From Lachnospiraceae bacterium (lineage in GTDB: Bacteria > Bacillota > Clostridia > Lachnospirales > Lachnospiraceae): a stretch of DNA of 64,000 nt. The stretch is taken from the NCBI GenBank assembly GCA_017612555.1, contig JAGAFR010000066.1:23037-87036 (forward strand), written 5' to 3'. The position numbers were made by a program, and so were the translations under genes. The notes beneath the pieces are model-generated. The model was not told where the DNA came from. It was given only the letters and a program-made list of their open reading frames with translations, and did no database searches. This document shows, piece after piece, positions 51,026-60,850 of the stretch; within the stretch, counting starts at the first letter, position 1; every line of letters starts with the position of its first letter.

Positions 51026-53119
51026 TTACTCTGCGGACTCATCCACGAGCTTGCTTGCCCTTGCGGCAACTTCCTTCTCCTGAACGTCAGCATGACACTG
51101 TTCATAGCGGATGAACTCATATTCATATACTCCGCGTCCACCGGTCATTGAACGAAGAACTGTACAGTATCCGTACAATCCTGTCATCGGGATCTCAGCT
51201 TCAACGACCTGCTTGCCTCCGCCTATAGGGTTCATTCCGAGTACCCTTCCGCGTCTCTTGTTAAGATCACCCATTACATCACCGGTATACTGATCGGGAA
51301 CCGTCACTTTAAGAGATGCGATAGGCTCAAGGAGAACGGGACCTGCTTCCATGAATCCCTTCTTGAACGCCTGTATCGTTGCCATCTTGAATGCCTGCTC
51401 CGATGAATCAACCGGATGGTATGATCCGTCATAGAGCACTGCCTTAACACCGACAACGGGATATGCAGCCATCGGACCCTTTTGAACCGATTCGGCAAGA
51501 CCCTTTTCAACTGCGGGGAAGTAGTTCTTCGGAACTGCTCCACCTACGACTATCTGTTCAAATTCATATGTCTTGTCAAGATCTCCGAGAGGCTCGAATT
51601 TCATCTTAACATGTCCGTACTGGCCGTGTCCGCCTGACTGCTTCTTATACTTGGCCTCGACATCGGAGTTCTTCCTTATTGTCTCTCTGTATGCAACCTT
51701 AGGCTGCTCAAGCTCTATCTCAACCTTATATACGTTTGCCAGTTTACTTGCAACGATCTCGATAGCCTGATCACCGAGTGCGTAAATGAGCGACTGCCTG
51801 TTCTCTGCATCGTTGACATTCTTGACGGTCTGGTCTTCTTCCATGATCTTGGCAAGAGCAGAAGAAACCTTATCGATATCGCCCTTGTTCTTAGCCTTGT
51901 ATCTCATATATGTATAAGGCTTGCTGATCTCTGTCTTGGGATACTGTATCGGTGTAGCCTTCGTAGAGAGTGTATCACCTGTCTTAACGCTTGATAGCTT
52001 TGCCAGTGCTCCGATATCTCCGGCCTGAAGTTCCGGAACCTCGATAGGCTTGTTTCCCCGAAGAACATACAGCTTACCGATCCTCTCTTCAGTATCCTTG
52101 TCGGCATTGTAAAGCGTATCATCAGTCTTCAATACGCCGGAGCAGACCTTGATGAGCGAATACTTACCGATGAACGGATCCACGATGGTCTTCCATACAT
52201 AAGCCGACTTGGGCTTGGAGAAATCATAATTTGCTTCAAATATCTCACCGGTCTTCTGATTGATACCGTTAAGTGCTCTCTGATCGGGGCTCTTGAAGTA
52301 TTTGATGATATCATCAAGGAGCGTGAACACTCCGCGGCACATTATTCCGGAACCCATGGTCACGGGAACGATGGTTCCGTCATTGATATTTGCATAAAGA
52401 GCCGAGCGGATCTCTGCATCCGAGAATGTCTCACCCGCAAAATATCTCTCCATGAAATCCTCACTTGTCTCGGCAACGGCTTCCATAAGAGATTCCTTAT
52501 ATTTATCAAGATACTCTTTACTGTAGTCGGGAACCGGGCATTCATCGGCCTTGCCGGCTTCAGTCCATCTGAATCCTTTTTCACTGACAACATTTACATA
52601 GCCGACAAGCTTCTCATCTTCTCGTATAGGCAGATGGAAAGGAGCTATCTTCTTGCCGTACATATTTTCAAGATCCTCAACGATCTTTCTGTAGCTGGCG
52701 TTATCCACATCCATATCGGTAACAAAGAATATCCTGGGAAGCTTGTATTTTTCACATATCTCCCATGCTTTCTCCGTTCCGACTTCAACGCCTGCCTTGC
52801 CGGATACAACGATAACAGCACCGGCTGCCGCACCGACTGCTTCTTCAACTTCTCCGACAAAATCAAAATATCCGGGTGTATCAAATATATTTATCTTACA
52901 ATCATCCCATTCTATCGGAACAATACTTGTACCTATCGAAAAATGACGCTTGATCTCTTCCTTGTCATAATCGCTTATCGTATTACCGTCATCAGTCTTG
53001 CCCATTCTGGTGGTAATTCCCGATAAATAAGCCATCGCCTCTGTCAATGTTGTCTTTCCGCATCCGCCATGCCCTAAAATGACTACGTTACGAATCTTAT
53101 TACTGGGATAAACCTTCAT
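51026..53119 (-). CDS. Elongation factor G-like protein (EF-G2 class)
   Basis: The 697-residue protein has EF-G domain order: GTPase (1 to about 265), then domains II-V (ELEQPKVAYRETI; GHGQYGHVKMKFEP; GAVPKNYFPAVEKGL; PVLLEPIASLKV). It shares the pattern GVEVGTEKAWE and the domain layout of the second, non-canonical EF-G found in Thermus and many Clostridia. P-loop GHGGCGKTT and DTPGYFDF are intact, but the guanine-specificity motif NKxD reads TDMD (Thr134-Asp137), with Asp135 replacing the lysine. It may have lost strict GTP specificity or do something other than translocation. It is a single-gene unit. Confidence 0.88.
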   Translation of the reverse strand: MKVYPSNKIRNVVILGHGGCGKTTLTEAMAYLSGITTRMGKTDDGNTISDYDKEEIKRHFSIGTSIVPIEWDDCKINIFDTPGYFDFVGEVEEAVGAAAGAVIVVSGKAGVEVGTEKAWEICEKYKLPRIFFVTDMDVDNASYRKIVEDLENMYGKKIAPFHLPIREDEKLVGYVNVVSEKGFRWTEAGKADECPVPDYSKEYLDKYKESLMEAVAETSEDFMERYFAGETFSDAEIRSALYANINDGTIVPVTMGSGIMCRGVFTLLDDIIKYFKSPDQRALNGINQKTGEIFEANYDFSKPKSAYVWKTIVDPFIGKYSLIKVCSGVLKTDDTLYNADKDTEERIGKLYVLRGNKPIEVPELQAGDIGALAKLSSVKTGDTLSTKATPIQYPKTEISKPYTYMRYKAKNKGDIDKVSSALAKIMEEDQTVKNVNDAENRQSLIYALGDQAIEIVASKLANVYKVEIELEQPKVAYRETIRKNSDVEAKYKKQSGGHGQYGHVKMKFEPLGDLDKTYEFEQIVVGGAVPKNYFPAVEKGLAESVQKGPMAAYPVVGVKAVLYDGSYHPVDSSEQAFKMATIQAFKKGFMEAGPVLLEPIASLKVTVPDQYTGDVMGDLNKRRGRVLGMNPIGGGKQVVEAEIPMTGLYGYCTVLRSMTGGRGVYEYEFIRYEQCHADVQEKEVAARASKLVDESAE

Positions 53120-53171
53120 ATTGTAACTTCCTCCGATTTTTGTGTATTAGATGCATGCGCACCTTGTTAAC

Positions 53172-53200
53172 ATTATAAAAAAATACGGGGTTGTTTGCAA
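53172..53200 (-). promoter_or_regulatory. Promoter of the EF-G2 gene, nested in the gpmI terminator
   Basis: Minus strand: TTGCAA (53200-53195), spacer of 17, perfect TATAAT (53177-53172). The -35 and spacer are the 3' arm and T tract of the gpmI terminator. A leader of about 45 bases ends with GGAGGAA before the ATG. Confidence 0.7.
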
Positions 53201-53234
53201 GCAGATTATGCATTATACACAAACAATCCCGTAT
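53177..53234 (-). terminator. Terminator of gpmI with a large loop
   Basis: A 15-bp stem with one mismatch (53183-53197 with 53220-53234; outer bases ATACGGG/CCCGTAT) encloses a 22-base loop and is followed on the minus strand by seven T. The loop itself holds the palindromic TAATGCATAA-like sequence. It lies about 27 bases after the gpmI stop. Confidence 0.8.
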
Positions 53235-53261
53235 GTTTAGTTCAGTATTGATATAATTTGT

Positions 53262-54803
53262 CTATTTTTTGATCAGAAGAGATTTTCCGGTCATCTCTTT
53301 AGGCTGTTCAAGGCCCATACATTCAAGCAATGTAGGTACGATATCCGCAAGGCATCCGCCCTCACGAAGCGTATAATCACTGTCGTAATTGACAAGAATG
53401 AAAGGAACAGGGTTGGTGGTATGAGCCGTAAAGGGCTCCCCGGTCTCATGATCGATCAGCTGTTCGGCATTACCGTGGTCGGCACATACGAAGAGTACTC
53501 CTCCAACCTCTTTGACAGCTTCATAAGCCTTACCAACACATTCATCAACTGCCTCGCATGCCTTGATGGCTGCTTCAAGCACTCCCGTATGACCAACCAT
53601 ATCGGGATTTGCGAAGTTGATGATTATTACGTCATATCTGTCGGATTTGATAGCCTTAACAAGGTTATCACATACTTCATAAGCACTCATTTCCGGCTTC
53701 AGATCATAGGTCGCCACCTTGGGTGATTTCACAAGGATCCTTGTCTCGCCCTGGTTGGGTTCCTCAACGCCTCCGTTAAAGAAGAATGTAACATGCGCAT
53801 ACTTCTCGGTCTCTGCGATCCTTGCCTGAGTCATTCCGAGGGATGCAAGATATTCTCCGAATGTATTGGTCACGGCTACCTTTTCAAATGCAACCAGCTT
53901 ATTCTCTATGAGCGGATCGTAATCGGTAAAGCATACATACACAAGATCGAGCTTCTTCTCACGCTTGAAAGACCGGAACTCGTCATCACAGAAAGCATGT
54001 GTTATCTCTCTTGCCCTGTCGGGTCTGAAATTAAAGAAGATAACCGAATCATCATCATTTATCGTTCCTACGGGAACACCGCCGTTTACGATAACGGTGG
54101 GTTTTACGAACTCGTCGGTCTCATCCCTGTCATACGAAGCGGAAACGGCCTCCTCGGCATTTGCAGCCTTAAGTCCCTCCCCCTTTGTAAGAGCCAGATA
54201 TGCCATTTTTACACGATCGTAGTTGTTATCTCTGTCCATAGCATAGTAACGACCTGTAACAGATGCGATCTCGCCTATACCGATCTGCCTGATCTTGCTC
54301 TGGAGCTGTCTGACAAAATCTATACCCGATGTGGGAGGTGTATCTCTTCCGTCAAGGAAGCAGTGGATATACACTTTCCGCAGGTTATTGCGCTTTGCAA
54401 GTTCCAGAAGGCCGTACAGATGCGTTATATGGCTGTGGACACCTCCGTCCGACAAAAGTCCGTACAGATGAAGCGCTGAATCCTTCTCCTTACAGTTATT
54501 TATTGCACGGAGCAGATTTGCATTTTCAAAAAAGTCCCCGTCCTGGATCTCTTTTGTTATCCTTGTAAGCTCCTGATATACGATCCTTCCGGCTCCCATA
54601 TTCAGATGACCGACCTCCGAATTTCCCATCTGACCATCGGGAAGTCCAACCGCCATACCGCTCGCAAGACCCTTAACAAAAGGATAATCGCGCATCAGCG
54701 AATCGATCACAGGTGTCTTTGCCAGATATACGGCATTTCCTTCTTTTTCATCATTTAATCCGAACCCGTCGAGGATCATCAAAACTGTAGGTTTCTTACT
54801 CAT
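53262..54803 (-). CDS. gpmI: 2,3-bisphosphoglycerate-independent phosphoglycerate mutase
   Basis: GpmI interconverts 3- and 2-phosphoglycerate in glycolysis and gluconeogenesis, using two manganese ions and a phosphoserine intermediate. Its 513 residues have VLMILDGFGLN at the first metal site, catalytic Ser62 in GNSEVGHLNMGAGR, the substrate site FLDGRDTPP, and the second metal cluster NPDMVGHTG and CADHGNAEQL. AAGGAG precedes the ATG. It is followed by a terminator; upstream lies the PilZ gene, with no terminator in between. Confidence 0.97.
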   Translation of the reverse strand: MSKKPTVLMILDGFGLNDEKEGNAVYLAKTPVIDSLMRDYPFVKGLASGMAVGLPDGQMGNSEVGHLNMGAGRIVYQELTRITKEIQDGDFFENANLLRAINNCKEKDSALHLYGLLSDGGVHSHITHLYGLLELAKRNNLRKVYIHCFLDGRDTPPTSGIDFVRQLQSKIRQIGIGEIASVTGRYYAMDRDNNYDRVKMAYLALTKGEGLKAANAEEAVSASYDRDETDEFVKPTVIVNGGVPVGTINDDDSVIFFNFRPDRAREITHAFCDDEFRSFKREKKLDLVYVCFTDYDPLIENKLVAFEKVAVTNTFGEYLASLGMTQARIAETEKYAHVTFFFNGGVEEPNQGETRILVKSPKVATYDLKPEMSAYEVCDNLVKAIKSDRYDVIIINFANPDMVGHTGVLEAAIKACEAVDECVGKAYEAVKEVGGVLFVCADHGNAEQLIDHETGEPFTAHTTNPVPFILVNYDSDYTLREGGCLADIVPTLLECMGLEQPKEMTGKSLLIKK

Positions 54804-54841
54804 CTTTTGCTCCTTATCAAAATCATTACTGGATCATAATA

Positions 54842-55180
54842 TCAGCCGTTGGCTTCTTCAAACAGCTCATGGATATTGAACTTGGTAGTATCGTTTCCGG
54901 GCATTCCTATGAAATTCGCACCGTATACATACTCCGTATCCTTGCTGTTATCAAATCTGATTATATTAACAAGTGCATCCACATTATCACCTGTCCATAT
55001 CTTAAGCTTCAGCTTATATACCGAATTCATCTCAAGTATCTCATGACAGGAAAAACCTATACCTGAGCCGGAAACATCAATAACATTTATCGGAACGTGC
55101 CTGTTCTTGGGTCCGTCCACTCTCTCCATTTCAATTGTAGCTTCAAGTACAAATCTTTTACTCTTTCTCTTTTCCTGCAT
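54842..55180 (-). CDS. PilZ domain protein, putative c-di-GMP receptor
   Basis: A single-domain PilZ protein of 112 residues. The first binding motif is RKSKRF (R-x3-R) at residues about 5-10 and the second is DVSGSGIGF (D-x-S-x-x-G), both intact, so it should bind cyclic di-GMP. The start is ATG 55180, with AAGGAG 8 bases upstream; an in-frame start 60 bases earlier lies in the leader close to the predicted transcription start and is unlikely. Its target is unknown. It lies just ahead of gpmI, probably co-transcribed. Confidence 0.88.
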   Translation of the reverse strand: MQEKRKSKRFVLEATIEMERVDGPKNRHVPINVIDVSGSGIGFSCHEILEMNSVYKLKLKIWTGDNVDALVNIIRFDNSKDTEYVYGANFIGMPGNDTTKFNIHELFEEANG

Positions 55181-55228
55181 GACCTTTCTCCTTCTTAGAG
55201 ATGCTTTTGTTATGTAACCCGAATAATT

Positions 55229-55257
55229 ATGATAATACAAATGCCTGTTTATTACAA
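55229..55257 (-). promoter_or_regulatory. Promoter of the PilZ gene (and probably gpmI)
   Basis: Minus strand: TTGTAA (55257-55252), spacer of 17, TATCAT (55234-55229). The start near 55222 leaves a leader of about 40 bases. Confidence 0.6.
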
Positions 55258-55264
55258 GTGATTA

Positions 55265-56290
55265 TCAAATGAGCATCATGGCGTCGCCGAACGAAAAAAA
55301 CCTGTAGCGCTCTTTGATCGCCTCTTTATAGGCACTCATGATATTCTCTTTCCCGGCAAACGCCGACACCAGCATCAGCAGTGTACTCTCAGGCAGATGA
55401 AAATTGGTGATAAGACCGTCCATGACCTTAAAACTATATCCCGGGTAAATGAATATATCCGTATCCGCGCTTCCCGCAGCTACTCTTCCGTCTTTGCCGC
55501 AGGCGCTCTCTATCGTTCTGCAGCTTGTTGTCCCGACACATATTATCCTGCCGCCGGATCTTTTTGTATCATTTATGATCTCCGCAGACTCGCTGCTTAT
55601 CTGATACCACTCGGAGTGCATGTGGTGATCCCTGACATCGCTGACCTTTACCGGTCTGAAAGTACCAAGCCCCACATGAAGCGTAACATAGCAGATCTTT
55701 ACACCTGACTTTTCTATCTCTTCAAGCAGGCTCTTTGTAAAATGAAGACCTGCCGTCGGAGCCGCTGCGCTTCCTTTATTCCTGGCATATACAGTCTGGT
55801 ACCTGTCTTTGTTGGAAAGTTTTTTTGTGATATAAGGCGGTAGCGGCATCTGGCCCAGCTTATCGAGTATCTCTTCAAAAATACCGTCAAATTCGAATGC
55901 GACAAGCCTGTTACCGTCGGGAAGGACCTGTTTTATCTCACATACAAGTGCCCCTCCGCCGAATGATACCCTCGAACCGACGCGAAGCTTTTTTCCCGGA
56001 CGGACAAGAGTCTCCCACTCGCTGTCACTGTGTCTCTTAAGCAGAAACACTTCCACGGCAGCCCCCGTATCTTCTTTGGTTCCGAGAAGCCTGGCCGGAA
56101 TTACCTTTGTATCATTCAGTACAAGGCAGTCACCTGCTCTTAAATACTGTTTTACATCTTTAAATATCTTATGTTCAATAACGCCCGTTGTCTTATCCAT
56201 GACAAGAAGACGTGATGATGATCTGTCGGAAAGCGGGTCCTGCGCAATGAGTTCCCGGGGGAGATCATAATAAAAATCAGATGTTTTCAT
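55265..56290 (-). CDS. queA: SAM:tRNA ribosyltransferase-isomerase QueA
   Basis: QueA transfers the ribosyl part of S-adenosylmethionine to preQ1-tRNA, forming epoxyqueuosine. The 341 residues show [54 protein letters not shown] and [10 protein letters not shown], then [19 protein letters not shown]. It starts 1 base after pheT with AAGGGCG upstream. No other queuosine gene is in the window. Confidence 0.97.
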   Translation of the reverse strand: MKTSDFYYDLPRELIAQDPLSDRSSSRLLVMDKTTGVIEHKIFKDVKQYLRAGDCLVLNDTKVIPARLLGTKEDTGAAVEVFLLKRHSDSEWETLVRPGKKLRVGSRVSFGGGALVCEIKQVLPDGNRLVAFEFDGIFEEILDKLGQMPLPPYITKKLSNKDRYQTVYARNKGSAAAPTAGLHFTKSLLEEIEKSGVKICYVTLHVGLGTFRPVKVSDVRDHHMHSEWYQISSESAEIINDTKRSGGRIICVGTTSCRTIESACGKDGRVAAGSADTDIFIYPGYSFKVMDGLITNFHLPESTLLMLVSAFAGKENIMSAYKEAIKERYRFFSFGDAMMLI

Positions 56291-56291
56291 T

Positions 56292-58655
56292 TCACGCCCT
56301 TAAGACAACATTCTTTTCCGCAAGCTTTTTGATCACCGCATCTATCCGGGCCTGGACTTCTTCGCCTGTAAGGGTCCTGTCTTCAGCTTCAAATGAATAT
56401 CTTATCGTGATGCTCTTCTTATCATCCGAATCATAGATATCTATAACGCTAACGCGGGCCAGCTCCGGATTATCCTTCCTGTTCCAGCACTCTTCAAGAT
56501 CTTCAAATCTGACACCGTCGGGAACAACGAGTGAAAGATCGTAATCCACCGCCGGGAATCTCGAAGGTTCACTAAACTCAAGATCGTATGTCTTAAGATC
56601 ATCAAATATATCCATGTCGATCTCGATGCATACTACCGCGCAGTTCTTCGCGATCTTCTTAAGTGTCGAAGGATGTATCGTACACAGAACCCCAAAATCA
56701 GCCGATGTAGCAAGTCTGGTGGTATTCTTCGGATGCTGCCATTCATGCTCGGGGCTTATCTTTGTGTATCGTACCTTATCATGCTTAAGCTCCGACACTA
56801 TGGTATTTACCATATCTACGCCGCGCATATACAGTACTTTCTCGGACTCTTCCTTACTGTACAGGACTATTCCGAGAATACGTCTTTCATTCGCACTGCC
56901 GTCGGCGTTTGTTCCCTGTACACACCTTCCTATCTCAAAGATCGTAAATGTATCATCAAAACTCCTGTTCTTGTATATGAACGGAAGAAGACACGGCATC
57001 ATTGATGTACGGAGTATCCCGGTCTCTTTTTCTTCGGATGCTCCAAGAAGCTTTACGTTATCTTCGATCGAAAGCCCCAACGTGCGCATATCATCGGGAT
57101 CGCACCAGATCCTCGAGTGTACCTCATGGCCTGCATATCTTTTAACAAGAAGATCCTTGATGCTGTTTTCATTTATCTTTCTGATCGACTGTCTTGCGGG
57201 AAGTAGCGGCTGCAATGTGGTCTTTATCTCAAAATTATCATACCCGTAGATCCTTGTGATCTCTTCGACGATATCTGCCTGCATGCTCACATCTTTGGTG
57301 GCGCGGTATGAAGGGACCGCAGCAATAAAATCATCACCCTTTCGCGATACGCCGAAACCCAGACTGAGAAGCGTCTTTTCAATACGATCAGATGAAATGT
57401 CGATCCCGGTATATCTGTCAATAAAGCTCTTATTAAACGGAATGGTGATCTCGGGATATCTCTTTACGTATTCATCAGTTATTCCCGTAACACATCTTGC
57501 ACTGCTGTCCGATTCGAGCAGAAGCTTTAAAAACCTCTTTGCTGCAATAAGTGTCATCTCAGGATCGAGCGTCTTTTCATATCTTGCCGAAGCATCGGTA
57601 CGAAGAGCCATGCGGCTTGCGCTCTTTCTGACACTTACGCCGTCAAAATTGGCCGACTCAAGAACTACCGTATCGGTATCGTCAACTATCTCACTGTCAA
57701 GGCCTCCCATTATACCTGCGATCGCTACCGGTGTTTTGTCATCATAGATCATCAGCGTGTCGGTTGTGATATTTCGCTCGTTTCCGTCAAGAGTCGTAAA
57801 TGTAAACGGCTCCTTGGGCGTATCTATCACTATCCTTCCGATCTTCTTTCCGTCAAAAGCATGCATGGGCTGGCCAAGTTCTAGCATGATATAGTTCGTA
57901 AGGTCCGCCAGGAGATTGATGGGACGCATGCCGCAGTAATAGAGCCTGACCTGCATTTGTGCAGGACTTACATGTTCATGTATGTTCTCTATCCTCATTG
58001 AGGTATATCGCAGGCACAGATCCTTATTGGCTATTTCAACCTCAACCTTTTCATCTCCTTCATAAGTATTCTCGGCAAGGGGAAGAGGCAGGAGCGGCTT
58101 GCCGGTAAGTGCCGCGAATTCCCTTGCTATACCGTAATGCCCCCACAGATCGGGTCTGTTGGTAAGAGATTTGTTATCAACCTCAAAAATAACATCATCT
58201 ATAGGATAGATCTCTTTGATATCCGTACCGTTCTTGATGGAAGTGTCAAGTTCGAGGATTCCCGAATGATCATCGCTTATCCCCAGTTCCTTTCCCGAAC
58301 AGCACATCCCGTTTGAAATGACTCCGCGAAGCTTGGCCTGCTTTAAAGTCATGCCGCCCACGCTTCCGCCGACCTTTGCAAAAGCCGTCTTGATCCCGAC
58401 CCTTGCATTGGGCGCTCCGCATACAACATCATAAACCGCATCCCCTGCATCGACTTTCAGCACATGAAGATGATCCGAATCCGGATGATCCTCGCATGAT
58501 ACTATCTCTCCGACAACAACATCACTGATGTCTTTTCCTTTATACTCGATGCCTTCTACTTCGGCTGTTGATAACGTAAACTTATGTATGAGTTTTTCAA
58601 GGTCTTCACCTTCAAGATCCACAAAATCCCTGATCCAGTTCATTGATACAAACAT
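56292..58655 (-). CDS. pheT: Phenylalanyl-tRNA synthetase beta subunit
   Basis: PheT carries the editing and tRNA-binding functions of the alpha2-beta2 enzyme. Its 787 residues include the N-terminal EMAP-like tRNA-binding domain (about 40-150; [27 protein letters not shown] in pieces), the B3/4 editing domain ([23 protein letters not shown]), B5, the catalytic-like core, and the C-terminal anticodon-binding FDX-ACB domain ([14 protein letters not shown]). It follows pheS by 16 bases. Confidence 0.97.
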   Translation of the reverse strand: MFVSMNWIRDFVDLEGEDLEKLIHKFTLSTAEVEGIEYKGKDISDVVVGEIVSCEDHPDSDHLHVLKVDAGDAVYDVVCGAPNARVGIKTAFAKVGGSVGGMTLKQAKLRGVISNGMCCSGKELGISDDHSGILELDTSIKNGTDIKEIYPIDDVIFEVDNKSLTNRPDLWGHYGIAREFAALTGKPLLPLPLAENTYEGDEKVEVEIANKDLCLRYTSMRIENIHEHVSPAQMQVRLYYCGMRPINLLADLTNYIMLELGQPMHAFDGKKIGRIVIDTPKEPFTFTTLDGNERNITTDTLMIYDDKTPVAIAGIMGGLDSEIVDDTDTVVLESANFDGVSVRKSASRMALRTDASARYEKTLDPEMTLIAAKRFLKLLLESDSSARCVTGITDEYVKRYPEITIPFNKSFIDRYTGIDISSDRIEKTLLSLGFGVSRKGDDFIAAVPSYRATKDVSMQADIVEEITRIYGYDNFEIKTTLQPLLPARQSIRKINENSIKDLLVKRYAGHEVHSRIWCDPDDMRTLGLSIEDNVKLLGASEEKETGILRTSMMPCLLPFIYKNRSFDDTFTIFEIGRCVQGTNADGSANERRILGIVLYSKEESEKVLYMRGVDMVNTIVSELKHDKVRYTKISPEHEWQHPKNTTRLATSADFGVLCTIHPSTLKKIAKNCAVVCIEIDMDIFDDLKTYDLEFSEPSRFPAVDYDLSLVVPDGVRFEDLEECWNRKDNPELARVSVIDIYDSDDKKSITIRYSFEAEDRTLTGEEVQARIDAVIKKLAEKNVVLRA

Positions 58656-58671
58656 GACTCATTCCCCTCTC

Positions 58672-59736
58672 TTAACATGAAATAAACTGAGACAGCGCAG
58701 ACAGATCGCCCTCGTTAAATGTACGTATGTCTTTGACCTGATATTTCATCATGGCCAGTCTGGTAAGTCCGAGACCGAATGCGAATCCCGTGTATTCATA
58801 CGGATCTTCCTCACTGTTGATCCCGCCGTATTTAAGTACATTGGGATGGATCATGCCGCACGGACAGAGCTCCAGCCAACCTGAATTCTTACATGAGCTG
58901 CATCCCTTTCCGCCGCAGATCAGGCACTGGATATCAAGCTCAAATCCCGGCTCGACAAACGGGAAGAATCCCGGACGAAGCCTTACGGTAACATCTCTTT
59001 TAAATACTTCAGACAGCATTGTCTTCATAAAATAGATAAGATTTGATATCGAAATGTTCTTATCTATCATGATCCCTTCCATCTGGAAGAAAGTATTCTC
59101 ATGGCATGCATCTATAGCCTCATTTCTGAAGCACCTTCCGGGAAAGACCGCTCTTATGGGACGTCCGTTTTCCTTAAGGAGTTTTCCGTATTTATACATG
59201 ATGGCATTCTGAGCGGCAGATGTATGGCTCTTCAGAAGCTGGTTCGGTGTCGTCAGGTAATATGTATCCTGCATATCTCTTGCCGGATGGAACTTGGGAA
59301 TGTTCAATGCTTCAAAGCAGTGATAATCGTCAACTATCTCACTGTAATCTTCCACATCAAATCCCATCGACTCAAAGATCCCCTCAAGTTCACGCTGAAC
59401 AAGGCTGATGGGATGATATGATCCTCTTCTTATATTCTCGGGGAGTGACTCGTCATAGCTCTCCGTTGAATCTATAAGGCACTGCTCCTCCATCTTCCTG
59501 ATCTCGGACAGTTTTTCATCAAACTTTTGCGAAACCTCCTGCTTAAAGGAATTGATGAGCGCTCCGGCTTCCTTTTTCTGCTCATTGGGAATCTTGGCCA
59601 GTTCCTGCATAAGCTGTGAAACCTGACCTTTCTTACTGAGAAAAGCAAGACGAAGATCCTCCAGTGTTTTCTGATCGGATACGCCGGATAGCTCGTTTGC
59701 AAATCTTTTCTTCAGTTCCTCGATACGATCCTTCAT
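58672..59736 (-). CDS. pheS: Phenylalanyl-tRNA synthetase alpha subunit
   Basis: PheS holds the catalytic site that charges tRNA-Phe. The N-terminal coiled coil (residues 1-85) binds tRNA. The class II core has HPISLVQRELEGIFESMGF, FPGRCFRNEAIDACHENTFFQMEG across motif 2, and FGLGLTRLAMMKY in motif 3. An unusual-looking CLICGGKGCSSCKNSG cysteine cluster (about residues 271-285) near the active site resembles the zinc-binding variant seen in some Clostridia. The ATG overlaps the yihY stop by 4 bases, so no T-box leader separates pheS from the membrane gene. Confidence 0.96.
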   Translation of the reverse strand: MKDRIEELKKRFANELSGVSDQKTLEDLRLAFLSKKGQVSQLMQELAKIPNEQKKEAGALINSFKQEVSQKFDEKLSEIRKMEEQCLIDSTESYDESLPENIRRGSYHPISLVQRELEGIFESMGFDVEDYSEIVDDYHCFEALNIPKFHPARDMQDTYYLTTPNQLLKSHTSAAQNAIMYKYGKLLKENGRPIRAVFPGRCFRNEAIDACHENTFFQMEGIMIDKNISISNLIYFMKTMLSEVFKRDVTVRLRPGFFPFVEPGFELDIQCLICGGKGCSSCKNSGWLELCPCGMIHPNVLKYGGINSEEDPYEYTGFAFGLGLTRLAMMKYQVKDIRTFNEGDLSALSQFISC

Positions 59737-60590
59737 AATTCAACCTTTCCTTCCCTTACGGATTCTATATACAGATTCAAAAGTGCTCCCAAAAACATTA
59801 AATACATCCCCACATACAGCCATATCCCTATCACGAGGATCACCGCAAAGCTGCCGTACATGCTGTATCCCGTAAAAGTTGACAGATACAGTGAGAATAT
59901 CTTGGTAAAAAGTATCCACAACAGGCTTGCCGCAGCAGCGCCGTATATCTGAGAGAGAATGCGTATCTTCCTGTACGGAAGCACACAATAAAAAAACATA
60001 TACAGTATAAACAGCACAGCGAACATTATTATGTTCTTTACTTCAATGAGACTGCTGAGCGCATGCGGGATGGTAACATAACGGCTCACTACATTTGTTA
60101 TCATATTTCCGAATACCGATATAACGAGCATCAGTATCATTCCGAGCATTAAGAAAACAGTCGTTATTGCGCTTCTGGCGCGGAAGAACAGATCACTCCT
60201 CTTCTCCTTTACACCCGTTATCTCATTAAGTCCTTTGGTGATCCCGAACACACCTTTCGCAGATGCCCAAATGGCCGCTACTATCGAGACCGAAAGTGTT
60301 CCTATGCCTCTTGAATATAACTCATCTATGATATAGATCATCATCGAGTTAAGTTCAACCGGCAGCACACCATCTATAAACGTCAGAAGATCGCTTTTCG
60401 TAAAAGGCAGATATTTGATCGTAGATAACAGTATGAGTAAAAAAGGGATAAAGGACATATAGATGTAAAAAGCGGCAGTTGCCGAGTATACATCTATCTT
60501 TTTATCCGATGTAACTTTTCCGAATCGGGATAAGCCTCTGTAGAATCTGCTTGTTCTTATTCTGTTGGTCACCGTTTTTAAGTGCTGCAT
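59733..60590 (-). CDS. YihY/BrkB-family membrane protein
   Basis: A 285-residue integral membrane protein with about six segments and the family patterns SATAAFYIYMSFIPFLLILLS, IAAIWASAKGVFGITKGLNEI and a late GVLLWILFTKIFSLY-like segment (read here as SLLWILFTKIFSLYLSTF). Older annotations as ribonuclease BN are wrong for this family; its actual role is unknown. It overlaps pheS by 4 bases. No Shine-Dalgarno sequence precedes the ATG, and an extended -10 (60613-60605) lies so close that the leader would be about 8 bases. Confidence 0.88.
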   Translation of the reverse strand: MQHLKTVTNRIRTSRFYRGLSRFGKVTSDKKIDVYSATAAFYIYMSFIPFLLILLSTIKYLPFTKSDLLTFIDGVLPVELNSMMIYIIDELYSRGIGTLSVSIVAAIWASAKGVFGITKGLNEITGVKEKRSDLFFRARSAITTVFLMLGMILMLVISVFGNMITNVVSRYVTIPHALSSLIEVKNIIMFAVLFILYMFFYCVLPYRKIRILSQIYGAAAASLLWILFTKIFSLYLSTFTGYSMYGSFAVILVIGIWLYVGMYLMFLGALLNLYIESVREGKVEL

Positions 60591-60604
60591 AAACTAACTT
60601 ACAA

Positions 60605-60613
60605 ATAATAGCA
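60605..60613 (-). promoter_or_regulatory. Possible extended -10 promoter of yihY-pheS-pheT-queA
   Basis: TGCTATTAT on the minus strand fits an extended -10 just after the 6S terminator. The -35 is poor. If used, the transcript would begin about 8 bases before the yihY ATG. Confidence 0.4.
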
Positions 60614-60623
60614 TAACTGCAGT

Positions 60624-60663
60624 AAAAATAAAACAAAAAAGATTCTATAGAAACTATAGAATC
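60624..60663 (-). terminator. Terminator of the 6S RNA candidate
   Basis: Minus strand: GATTCTATAG-TTT-CTATAGAATC, a perfect 10-bp stem with a 3-base loop, followed by six T, GTTTTA and five T. It lies directly after the closing stem of the predicted 6S RNA. Confidence 0.88.
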
Positions 60664-60668
60664 CATTG

Positions 60669-60844
60669 CCCCGAAATGCCGATTCCTGTATTTTGACTCC
60701 TAGCGTATGTGCCAGGTGGGTAACCGCAACCGGATCTTCTGCCTTCCACTGATATTGAGGCCTGACATCCGACCGGCAATATAGGAATCCCGTTTAAAGT
60801 GATGTAGGTTCAAAATTACAAGAACTTTTCGAACATTTCAGGTT
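60669..60844 (-). ncRNA. ssrS: 6S RNA (SsrS) candidate
   Basis: The 277-base gap between tyrS and yihY holds a transcript-like unit: promoter, about 176 bases, terminator. Its ends pair perfectly over 9 bp (CCTGAAATG at 60842-60834 with CATTTCGGG near 60678-60670), forming the closing stem. Just inside, TTTTGAACCTACAT and, near the 3' end, GGAGTCAAAATACAGGAATC resemble conserved parts of Firmicute 6S RNAs, and GGGATTCCT can pair with AGGAATC to form a second stem around a large central bulge. 6S RNA binds housekeeping RNA polymerase holoenzyme as a promoter mimic. Length and architecture fit; the identification is by memory of the family pattern, without a covariance search. Confidence 0.72.
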
Positions 60845-60850
60845 ACTATT

